Below are positions 21,801 to 30,661 of a DNA stretch of 37,377 nt, in pieces. The notes under the pieces are model-generated. The model did no database searches, was not told the origin of the DNA, and worked only from the letters and a program-made list of their open reading frames with translations. This DNA is from Parachlorella kessleri (lineage: Eukaryota; Chlorophyta; Trebouxiophyceae; Chlorellales; Chlorellaceae), in the NCBI GenBank assembly GCA_001598975.1, contig BBXU01002290.1, positions 1-37,377 on the forward strand. Reading direction: 5' to 3'. A program made the translations under genes and the position numbers. The first letter of the stretch is position 1, and each line of letters opens with the position of its first letter.

Positions 21801-24669
21801 GCTTGGAGCTCTCTATGTGCAGGGTCTTACAATGGCAGGACAGTAATGGGGCATCCTTTTGGACATCTGTCCCACCTGCTGCTGCTTTGTTGCACTTTAT
21901 CAGACAGCTGGAGGGTCGCCTGCTGCCGCCTTTCTTTCTTTGGTTTCAGCCCAGCACCGCTCCGCTTCCATCATAATACCTCCCTGGACAGTACCTTACA
22001 GACAGCTGCTTTCCTTACCTCCTGTCCCTGCAGCTGAAGCGGGTTTTTGAAGACCTGCGCCCTCACCTGGCTTCCCTGCTGCGCTCCCGGCGAGGCGGCG
22101 TGGTGGCAGCCCTAGCAGGCGCAGCGGGGCGGCTGGGGGTGCTGGAGCCCGACGTGGCGGCCGCGCTGTGGCACGCTCTACACGCTTCCGGGCAAGGCGC
22201 AGCGGGGCAGGGCGCTGGGGAGAGAAGCGGGTCACCTTTAGAGGCGCTGCTGACGCTAGACACTACCGTGAAGCTAGGAGATGGCGGCAGGTGGGCACTT
22301 CCTGAGAGTGACGCAAGGCACAAATGGAACACCAAGCGTTACCTCGCCACGGCATGTGCATGGGTGTCGCAGGGGTGTAGCAAACTTGCTGCTGGTCTTA
22401 GCACTAGTATGTGACCGATTGCTTAGTGGGTGCCACTGGTAACAGCGAGCGCAGAACTTTGCCCACCTCCACCTACTCCCTACCCCCTCGGTTACCGCCC
22501 AAATGTCTAAAGGCCGTCTATACTCGGTCATGCTTTGTGTGTCAGCGTGTGGTCGTTCCTCACCACGTACAGACAACTTCCACAGGTCTGTTCGCAGGCT
22601 GTCCCCTTCCCCCCTTCCTCCTCGAGTTGCGCCCTCCATGTCTAAGATTGTCTGTCTGATGACATGTCGTGCGCTGGCGGCCATGCTTCTCCTCAGCTGG
22701 AGGTCATCCGCTGCCACACACATACCCCCCCCAACCCCTAAAACACATATGTTTGTGCGCAGGCTGTCCCCCCTGGGCTGCGCCCTGGCCGCCACGCTGC
22801 TGCGCTACCCGCCCGCGGCCTGCAAGCAGTTTGCGGAGACGCTGGCGGCGCTGGCGCCCGGCCAGCTGGCAGCAGCAGCCAAGGACTCCGCAGGCTGCCG
22901 GGTGCTGGAGGCGTACATAGAGGCGAGTTGGGATTACCACTCTTATTGTTGTAGTGTCGTGCTCCTGGGGCACTGTACTGGCCGGTGGGGCACCGAGGCG
23001 GCACGTTACCTCAAGGCAACGTCCCCGGCTGCTGAGTCGTCAAGCACCATGCATTTGCTACCTGGGGTCCTGAAGGTGGGCAAGGTCTGTGGAATGACAT
23101 GCAGGGCGCTGGCGCCTCACCCAAGAAGCGCCGAGCCCTCCTGCAGGCGCTGGAGGGAAGCTACGCGGCCGTCGCGGCCCAGCCGGCTGGCAGCTACTTT
23201 GTGGAGAAGTGCTACGCCCTGGCGGTGAGTCAGGTATTAGTAGTCATGGCAGAGTAGCCCAGGGACAGGGCTGCAAGCAGAGTAATTTTGGCTGCCAGGC
23301 TGGCAGCGCTTTGGTGAGCAGTCGTACGCGCTGGCAGGGGCAGCCGTTGTATGCAGCAGTATGCACATGTTCTACACACCAGCAGCTGGCCGGTGGGTAT
23401 CAGGTAGCGGGCCATACTTCTGCCAGAGAGGGTGGGGGTGGGGGGGGGGGGGGGGGGGGGTCGCGGCGGCGCGCACTTATGCATTGGCAGGCCTTGCTAT
23501 GGGGGGCATTACCATGGTGTACCTTTGGGAAGAGGGAATTGCCCTTCCCTGCAAGCATGGGGATGCGCATGCGGACGGAAGTGCGACCATGCCACGCCCA
23601 GGCGAGAGATATAAGCCGAATGGCGCCTTCACCAACTTGCTGTATGTTTACATCATGCTTACTGATCCCCGTGGGGCTTGCAAGACCTGAAGGAGAAGGA
23701 GCCATCACCCGGTAGCTGACTGATGCTAAATATTATGTCATGCCTACTAATCCCTTTGCCCTTACATGCAGGACCTGAAGGAAAAGGAAGCCATCACCCG
23801 GGAGCTGGCGGCAGCCGAGCAGCGCCTGGCAGCCACCTACCGCGGCCTGACACTGCTGCGCAGGTCTGTGTGGTGGCTTTTGCTGAGCTTACTATACTGC
23901 AGCCTGGTCGGTGGCGCCTGCCTGAGAGCTGCGGTGTAGTTGTTGTGCCTTGCCCCCCCCAGTGTTGATGATTGCCTTGTGCTGCACTGGGTATCTTTCT
24001 CAAGAGAAAGGGGTAGGAGCGGGCATGAAGCAGCATGGGGCCTGGCCGCTGCCTAGCATGCATAGCACGTGGAGCACATGGCCAGTGCGCCTGTCACACA
24101 GCATGGTGCTCATGCACTTGAAGGCCCGCCTGTGTTTAACTGGAAGTTGCACACGCGCCCTGCGCAGGTGCAACGTGGAGGCCTTCAAAAAGGACGCCGG
24201 CAACTGGCAGCAGCGGGTGGCAGCAGCCGACGCGGTGCGCCGAGAGTTTGAAGACCTTTTTGCTGACGGGGCGGCGGCGCCATCTGGCGCTGCTGCTGAG
24301 GACGCTGAGGCGGCAGGCGCTGACGATGGCGCAGAGGGGGGTGGGGATGAGTTGTTGAGGGGTGGGGCGGCGGTGCAGGGAGAAGATGGTCAGGAGGGCC
24401 AACCCAGAAAGAAGAAGAAGAAGGAGAGAAAAGAGCAGGGCAGCAGCTCAGTACCTGATCCAGCAGTCGAGATGCAGCCAAAGCAGAAACAGGAGAAGGA
24501 GAAGAGAAAGAGACGTGGCGAGCCAGCAGCAGAGCCTGGGTCTCAAGAGCAGACCAAGCAGAGGCAGAAGAAAAGGAGTAGGGATAGGTCAGCGCAGGAT
24601 GCAGAGGGTGATGCGGCAAATGGGTCAGCCCACAAGGAGAAGAAGAGGAAGAAGCAGAAGGCGGCGTGA
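18867..24669 (+). CDS. NOP9: NOP9, Pumilio-repeat nucleolar protein, complete, 12 exons
   Basis: Exons: 18867-18957, 19110-19329, 19659-19755, 19980-20180, 20510-20739, 20942-21056, 21441-21584, 22034-22290, 22763-22922, 23105-23224, 23772-23863, 24168-24669; 2229 nt, 742 aa, all phases agree. NOP9 binds pre-rRNA in the nucleolus through a horseshoe of divergent Pumilio repeats and is needed for small-subunit maturation in yeast. Repeat-like segments: ACSRVLETLL, GSHVFEKAL, YATHVARRLL, DQFGSPLLQAVL, GSHVME, FKGHLLDLARHPAANFAVQ, GCRVLEAYIE and GSYFVEKCYALA. The C-terminal 140 residues are acidic, then strongly Lys/Arg-rich (EKKRKKQKAA end), typical of nucleolar proteins. Introns 6 and 9 need GC donors (GAG then GCAAGT; GAG then GCGAGT). 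The exon 2 donor at 19329 is the least certain border. TGTAA follows 22 nt after the stop. Confidence 0.9.
21060..21230 (+). repeat. GT/G-rich low-complexity tract in NOP9 intron 6
   Basis: Long runs of GT and GGGGT units fill much of the intron that begins with the GC donor. The reverse strand gives long proline/threonine/histidine open frames that are artefacts of composition. Confidence 0.9.
21337..21479 (+). repeat. Tandem duplication spanning the acceptor of NOP9 exon 7
   Basis: A block with TGCAG followed by the first codons of exon 7 occurs twice, 80 bp apart (coding parts from 21361 and 21441). The first reads VVFKTAPDELYRK, the second VVFETAPDEVYQK and continues into the conserved exon. 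Because 80 is not a multiple of three, using both would break the frame; the first is a decoy acceptor. Confidence 0.9.
23431..23460 (+). repeat. Poly-G run in NOP9 intron 10
   Basis: Almost pure guanine with two interruptions. It may form a G-quadruplex in the pre-mRNA and is prone to sequencing-length error. Confidence 0.9.
23651..23810 (+). repeat. Tandem duplication spanning the acceptor of NOP9 exon 11
   Basis: The block at about 23651-23723 recurs at 23735-23810, 84 bp away, covering intron end (CATGCTTACTGATCC, CATGCCTACTAATCC) and the start of exon 11 (DLKEKE in both). The upstream copy reaches a stop codon soon after CACCCGGTAGC and is not usable as a full exon. Confidence 0.9.
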
Positions 24670-24690
24670 TGCTTATTTTGGTGGTTGAAG

Positions 24691-24695
24691 TGTAA
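24691..24695 (+). terminator. Candidate TGTAA polyadenylation signal of NOP9
   Basis: TGTAA 22 nt after the stop, with a second copy at 24719-24723. The second may be the functional one, since the first gives a very short 3' untranslated region. Confidence 0.5.
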
Positions 24696-25282
24696 CCAGA
24701 GTTTGGCATTGCCCCTCTGTAAAGAACAGATGTACACGTACTGCTGGCGCCTTGCTGGATTGAGGGGCTCCAGTGTGGTGGGGCGGGTTCTGCGTCGACA
24801 CGACATAACGTCGGACAGGACAGGGATGGCCACCCCATGGGTTACCTGTTGATGATACTTCTGCAGTCAGAGTCTGCTAGAGTGGCAGTGTCAGCTGCAG
24901 TGGCTCAAGCACAAACTGTCAGATTCAGCACCTAGCAAATCAAGAGCAAACTCATCAAGCAGGCCAGTTGAACCTTTACTGTCACAGCAAAGGTGCTACA
25001 CGGTGTAGCAACTATAAAGATTTGCTGATCATGATGCGTGCATGCATGTCTGCATGCGCGATGTAAGGACCTTCGGAGTGCCTCAACCCCAGCCCGGTTA
25101 GCTGGCAGCTTTTAACCTCGTGACCCTAATGGAACACGCCAGGGTTCGATTCTGGGAGAGGCAACTTCTGCATTTTCACATTCTGCATTGCCGCTGGTGC
25201 GTCCCGCTATATGCTGGGTGCACAGCCTCTGCAAGGACTGCCGCAGCGGCTTGCCTCGAAGCTTGCTTCAGGCTTGGTGCAG

Positions 25283-25310
25283 CTGCGCAGCCAGAGTTCT
25301 GGCTGCGCAG
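25283..25310. repeat. 13-bp perfect inverted repeat with 2-nt loop
   Basis: CTGCGCAGCCAGA at 25283-25295 is exactly complementary to TCTGGCTGCGCAG at 25298-25310. It lies about 115 nt before the ATG of the secreted-protein gene. Confidence 0.9.
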
Positions 25311-25324
25311 GCGCCGCATGGGGC

Positions 25325-25342
25325 ACGTCATCAGTGACGTCA
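25325..25342 (+). promoter_or_regulatory. Candidate bZIP/CRE-type element (TGACGTCA)
   Basis: A perfect TGACGTCA palindrome at 25335-25342 follows an ACGTCA half-site at 25325-25330, 83-100 nt before the ATG at 25425. Such sites bind bZIP factors in plants and algae; use here is inferred from position only. Confidence 0.45.
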
Positions 25343-25424
25343 GCCTTGGACTGGCTCCCTCCTCGCACCGCTCATGAGACTGATCAGCGGGCTTATCTGC
25401 GTGTGTCCTTGTAGTTCGTGCACA

Positions 25425-26778
25425 ATGGTGTCTATTATAATGAAGCTCTTTCAGGCATTATGCTGCCTGCTGCAGCTGGTGGTGGCACAGGCTGCCAATG
25501 GCACGTTTGGGGGTGGAGAAGGGCCCAGCACGCCCAGTGCACGTGTACTACCCCTGATAGGTGGGTCAGGAGTTGATACCGGGGCACTCACAGATATCTG
25601 CTGCCAACAACCAGGCCTGTGCCGTCTCCCTCCCTCGTCCCCTCCTTCAAACATATTATGCCCAGCTTGCAAGGCCACGGTGTGCACACAGTACTGTCAC
25701 TAGTGCCATTCCCCCCCTGCAAGCACTCCATCTGCTCTCCACGCATCAGGCGGCCACTTGCCAACTTGTGAAGCTTGCCCCTGCCTAGCCTGCTACCCAA
25801 GCTTTCTGCTTGTGCAGACGGGGCCAACCCTGCATTGCAGGGCAAGACTGGTGCAAGGCTCATGCACCTGTCATTCATTGCAATGTGCAGGCACCTTCGT
25901 GGACCCAATAATCATCCCAGAGGTCCCCTTCACGACTGACGCCCAGTCTCTGTCCCAGGGCCATCTACTGCTCTCCCAGGCGGTTGCCTCCCTCTGCGGT
26001 GGCTACAGGGCCTCCCAGTTTGCAGCTCAGGAGAAGCTGGTGTTTGCCTACAATGAGCAAGGGTCCGGCCGCCCCACAACCTTCATCCTGTGCAACTCCG
26101 GAGACTTTGTGCAGAACTACTGGCTCATGTGGTGCCCTCGCCAGCTCAGCGATGCTAGCGGGGATGATGCCAGCACTGCTGGGTGCACTTGTAAGCTGGC
26201 TGACGAGGGGAGGCCCCCATGCCCCCTCGGGCGGTATGGCTTTGATGGCACTGTCACCACCTCGCCGGACTACTGGTGAGCTGACGGCAGTCAGCGATGG
26301 CAGGGATTCTTGAGGGCACCGGTGCTGTACAAGGCATTTCACATAGGTGTGGCGAGACGTTCGGGTGGGAGGGAATGCCTGAATGTGGGAGCTGGGGGCC
26401 ACTTGGATGTCATGGTGTGCGTGGGGTGATGCTGTAGCGAGACTCCGTCACATACCAAATTGACCTACGTCCTTACGAATGGAGGCCTCATGCACTGTCA
26501 TCTTGGCCTCAGGGGCTGAGTCACTTACATGCATATTCTATACTTGTGAGCCAGGTGATGGGCATGTGGACTACACTCTGACTTGAGGGCTCCTTAGGTG
26601 CAGGTATTATGTGATTATCCAAGCAAACCCGCCCAACACAGGCGAGGACCCCTCAGAGACCTTCACCATTCAGGCGCGGTCAGCAGGCTCAGGCGGCCAG
26701 CCAGCGCCAGCAGGGCAACAGCTTCTCACTGGGTTACAGACCGCCATGGAAGGGCTTGTGCGAAACCTGGGCAGCTAG
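25425..26778 (+). CDS. Secreted protein of unknown family, three exons
   Basis: Exons: 25425-25560, 25891-26275, 26604-26778; 696 nt, 231 aa, phases agree. Residues 1-24 look like a signal peptide: MVSIIMK, then the hydrophobic FQALCCLLQLVVA and a small-residue cleavage region before NGTF. The mature part has an NGT glycosylation sequon and PEVPFTTDAQSLSQGHLLLS. A cysteine-containing middle (SLCGGY, FILCNSGDFVQNYW, WCPRQL, CTCKLADEGRPPCP) suggests disulfides, and SPDYWYYVIIQANPP spans the last junction. I do not recognise a family. It is convergent with the chitin-binding/barwin gene, whose product is also predicted to be secreted. The CRE-like site and hairpin upstream are its only candidate control elements. 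Confidence 0.75.
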
Positions 26779-27171
26779 GAAACGGTCAATGAGGAACACA
26801 GCCTGGTGCAAATAGGCAAGTATATCAAGCAAAGCAGCACATGGCAACAGCGACTGTGCCAGGGCGATGTCAAGCATCTGACGAGGGCCGCCAACTGCGT
26901 CACACTCATCCATGTACAGCACTGGACAAAAGACAATACAAACTATGTCCCTCAGGCACACCTGCAGCCAGGCCCAAGCGAAAGAGAAATTCCTTCACCA
27001 TCACATGAAAATGCAGGTCCTGCGCAGCTCGAGAGCGGTTCTTACAGAAAACAACACTCACAGAAGGTATCAGTCATCTGGTCCTCTCAGCACTACTCTG
27101 TCGCAAGACCCAACAAGTAGTCACCTGCATGTTCCCGTTCTGTCTACTTGTCAACTCATCCGTGCCGGGGC
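26779..27171. other. Convergent 3' ends of the secreted-protein and barwin genes
   Basis: No coding sequence supported. TTACA at 27042-27046 (minus TGTAA) lies about 130 nt past the barwin stop and may end that transcript. No clear TGTAA for the plus-strand gene was found. Confidence 0.5.
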
Positions 27172-29681
27172 TCAGCAGGCCGTTGTCTCCACATCAACCA
27201 TCATGTGGCCATCGTTGTAGCCCTGCCCGTCTGTGTCCAGGCTCTTGAATGTGATGTCATAGTCCAAGTCCAGCGCTACAGTAGGAGGCAGCATTATGTT
27301 GTTGATAAACAGCAGATAATATGGTCTAGCAGCCGAAGCTGCAGAAAGGCATGCAGGGTGTGCCTTAGCCCCTTCGAGGCCAGCAGTGCTTGCTGCCAGT
27401 GGACGTTGCGAGACCCTGCCAAGCCTGACGCAAGCGAACCATGTGATGTCTGTCTCAGTTTGGCACTGCAAGGGGGCACTGGCTTGCCGCAGCACCTGCC
27501 TCGCCTGCCATGGGCGATAACCCTATGTCAGACAAGCCACAGTTGGCAAGGCAGAATCTGAGCGTGGCGGACAGCTTCCAGTCTTTCCCACATCATTTCT
27601 TTCAAAGGCGCACATTTATATGTTACCGAGGTCGTCTGAAATACCTCCTGCTGCATGGCACCTGGCAAGAAGGCTTGGCAGCCGTGCAAGTTACCCAGCC
27701 AACTCACCCCCGTTTCCGCACATGTCCACGATGCGCACCACCTCCGCATGCCCTGTGCGCTTGTTGGTCACCCTGAGGCACTGGCCGCACAGCGTGCCCT
27801 TCATGGGCCCCAGCGCTGACGTGTCCATGCAGTAGGCGGTCCACGGATACTGGGACAGCCAAGAAGCAGGCTTGCCTGGGGCAGCAGCATCAGCAACAAA
27901 CTTTGTCGTCAAAGGTTGTGGGCAGGGGTACGGGAAATCCAGGAGGCAAGCATGGCACTGCAGCCTAAGAGAACCTTGGCAGCCACGTGCAGCGTTACGT
28001 GTGTTGGGCCACTGCAAGGTCGGCGGCCAGCAGATGAAGCAGACTCCAAAAATAACCATAAGGCAGAGCATGTTCGCCTCCACTCGACAGAAGAGCACCT
28101 CCACAGCACCCTCACCCGCAAATGCATCAGCACAGAACAGGGTGCTGACGTCATAGGGCTTGGCGCCGCTGCTGGGCCCGTAGTAGTGGTAGGTTGCCCT
28201 GGCAGTGCCCAGGTAGGTGCCTAAGTCAGCTGGCGTGCTGGGTGGATTAGCGGGGGCAGCAGGGGTAGCAGGGCTAGGGCTGGTGGGGCTTGGGCTCGGT
28301 GTGGTGGGTGCGGGGGTAGGGGCGGTGGTCGCGGGGGAGGGGGAGGGGGGCTGGGGATGGGCTGAGGCTTGGGATGGGGGGAAGCGGGGGTAGGGGTGGT
28401 GGTCGCGGGGGAGGAGGAAGGGGGGCTGGGGATGGGCTGGGGCTGAGGCTGAGGGGATGCGGGGCATGTGCAGGAGCAGCCGGTGGCAGGATCTGCAAAG
28501 GTGCATGTGACGGGAAGTCACCGGCTGCTGGGTTGGGACCTCAGCTCAGCAAGCAGCACCCTTGTCGCCGGAGAAGTATCGAGGGACTTGCATTGGACTC
28601 TGAGAACAAACAACGCAGGTAGAGCACACAGAGTGACCCAGTGGGAGAGCCGCTGTGTGAATCACCTGTGTAGTGGTCCGCCGGTGCGCTAGGGCTGGGC
28701 TGGGCTGGGCTTGCTGGGCTGCTGCCTCCATTGGGTGCAGCAGGGCCCTCTGCCGCCCCTCCACATGCCACATTGGCTGCCCAGTCACAGTTTTGGATGC
28801 TGTCACTGAAGCGCAGCCCCTGGCTGCACTGCTTGTAGAAAGCCTGCTCCGGTCCCACACACCAGTAGTATCCCTGCACGACAAGTCACCAAGACCATGC
28901 ATAGTAAACAGCATGTGGGGCAGCGCAGTTCCACGCGGCCCCCCGCTGTCTGTGGTTGCTGTGCCCGACTGCAGCTTGCAGGCAGCCCTGCCTACTTTGC
29001 TCTTTCGGACACTTTTGAGGGTGGAGGTTGCCAAGTATGATGCAGGGATTCTGCAGGATGGTCCCCTTGCTGGCCCCCATCTGCCCAGAGGCGGCCATTT
29101 GTAGAAGCAATGGACCGACACTGAGGGACGATGGCATCGCCCTGTTCTACGCCCACAGTACTAGAGCTCGGCAAAGGGTTTGTAACCCACCTGGCAGGAG
29201 GCGGCATCTGCAAACATCCCCAGGGCGCCCTTCCCCCGGCAGAAGCAGGCAGCATCGCCCGGCGGGCACCCGGTGCCCCTCTCCAGCTGCAACCGTGTGC
29301 GGTTGCCTGCAAGCTGGTAGTCTGCAGCATCAGCCACAACGCTGCCCTGCACAACCACGGTGCCTGCCTACGCCTCGACGGTTCCAGACAATGAGTGTGT
29401 GTGCTTCGATAAGCTGCCTGTGCACCAAAGCATGGCCCTCTACTGCTCCACAAAAAAGCAGGCCTTGGGCGCACGCATTTGACAGGGACCTGTGATGCAA
29501 TCCTGAGTAGCAGGTACCTCAGAAGGCGAACAGATCGATTCAGGGGCTGATCCTGAGGACCAGGCATACTTCCAGCCCAGGGCCAGGCCCTCACCTGTCC
29601 CTCCAGCCTTCTGCCAGAAGCCGTGACAGCCAGAAGCACCAAGGCGGCTGTGCTAAGTTGTAGTAGGGCCAAGGCAGCCAT
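27172..29681 (-). CDS. Secreted CBM14-like and barwin two-domain protein; one-base frame break in linker
   Basis: Exons: 29681-29595, 29367-29191, 28873-28666, 28492-28116, 27875-27708, 27275-27172. MAALALLQLSTAALVLLAV is a signal peptide. Exons 2 and 3 build a chitin-binding type 2 (peritrophin-A, CBM14) cysteine pattern: C-x14-C-x5-C-x10-C-x12-C-x7-C, from FCRGKGALGMF to WAANVAC. A Pro/Ser/Thr linker follows, then a barwin domain with all six cysteines (ATYHYYGPSSG, WTAYC, CGQCLRVTN, RIVDMC, DTDGQGYNDGH, final C before the stop). Barwin/PR-4 proteins are plant wall-associated defence proteins. The linker contains two near-identical repeats; one purine tract is 19 nt (28407-28425) and the other 18 nt (28333-28350), so exon 4 is one base short and the barwin frame is not reached as written. 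This is either a sequencing error in a G tract or a real mutation. An ATG at 29711 is an alternative start. Confidence 0.82.
28333..28425 (-). repeat. Two proline-rich linker repeats differing by one base
   Basis: Both repeats encode a QPIPSPP-type segment followed by a Thr/Pro stretch. The purine tracts (plus strand) are 19 and 18 nt, which explains the frame change between the CBM14 and barwin halves. Confidence 0.85.
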
Positions 29682-30661
29682 GCTAGTGGGTGCCAACGGG
29701 TCGGTTGGCACAGAGAGGATGAGGTGGACGGCCGGCTGGGAGGGCTGTGACAGTCACCTCCAACGCACCAAAGTTATGCTGGGTGGTACAAGCTTCAAAG
29801 ATACCCCAAGGAACGTGCTGTGAGTAGCTAGGAGCGAGGCAATCGGTGCGGCGACGGTGCACGGTGCGGCAGTCACAATCAGCCAAGCTCGTTATCATTA
29901 ATGTACCGCTGTCGACGCTCAGTCGGCCTTTGAAAGTTCTGCCAGTAACGGCAGCCCGTCGACCGAGGTCCGGCGCAGCGCGCAAGATTGCCAGCGCGCG
30001 GCCAGCCTGGCAGCTGGAGGACTGTCAGATAAGCATCATACCTTACAGGAAAAGGTGAAGCTTGCAGTGGACAGGTCTTGCAATCTAGCAAGGCACCACC
30101 TTACAGTCGACCTGACGCTTCCATCCAACCTCTAACCCATGACCCCCTGACGTCCGAATGGGAAGCTGGTTATGGGCCCTTTGACAGTGCAACTACTGAG
30201 GACTATGCATTACCTCGCAGTTCATGTAATAACGTTTCTAACGCACCAACCCAAATGCATGCTTCCCAAAGTGCTAAATCACACACACACACACACCCAA
30301 GCAGAGCTTCTCTCAGTGCCACTGGTGACCACGCTACCAATCCCATGCTCTACAACTCTGCAACCATAGCACTCAGAGTAAAACTTAGACAGCCAAACCT
30401 ATGTTGCGCCCTTCTGTGAGCCACGAAAAGCCCCCTCCCACTTGCCTGGACGTCCACTTGGCAGTAGCCAGGCAGGCCCCTTTGCCCACAACGCCATCTC
30501 AGCAATATCCGTGAATCTCCCGGACGGGGTAGGTGGCAGCCACACCTTTCGTGCCCTCGCTGCCAAATATCCCGATGTTGACCTCCTGACAGGGCGGTGT
30601 TCTCGAGGCATCTGGCGCCTATTTATCTTTAGAAAAACTGGCTGACAAGTCAAACTCCTCG
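29682..30661. other. Barwin upstream region and GLB1 3' flank
   Basis: Both flanking genes are on the minus strand. TTACA at 30101-30105 (minus TGTAA) could end GLB1, implying a 3' untranslated region of about 550 nt. A CA microsatellite lies at 30280-30296. Open frames in both directions overlap and show no family features. Confidence 0.5.
30280..30296. repeat. CA dinucleotide microsatellite
   Basis: About eight tandem CA units between barwin and GLB1. Confidence 0.9.

Larger units (their letters stand above)
24670..25424. other. NOP9 3' flank and upstream region of the secreted-protein gene
   Basis: TGTAA at 24691-24695 and 24719-24723 are candidate polyadenylation signals for NOP9. A GGTTCGATTC motif near 25143-25152 resembles a tRNA T-arm, but no full cloverleaf closes. 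A hairpin (25283-25310) and a TGACGTCA site (25335-25342) lie close to the next ATG. Confidence 0.5.

Noticed and set aside
24185..24838. 217-codon minus-strand open frame
   Set aside because: It is antisense to the Lys/Arg-rich last exon of NOP9, whose purine-rich codons leave the reverse strand free of stops.
25076..25165. Possible tRNA gene
   Set aside because: A good T-arm (CCAGG, GTTCGAT, TCTGG) and a D-arm-like CCAG/CTGG exist, but only five of seven acceptor pairs form and no anticodon stem closes, even allowing a short intron.
28274..28622. Glycine/proline-rich frames as separate small proteins
   Set aside because: They are alternative readings of the repetitive linker of the CBM14-barwin gene.
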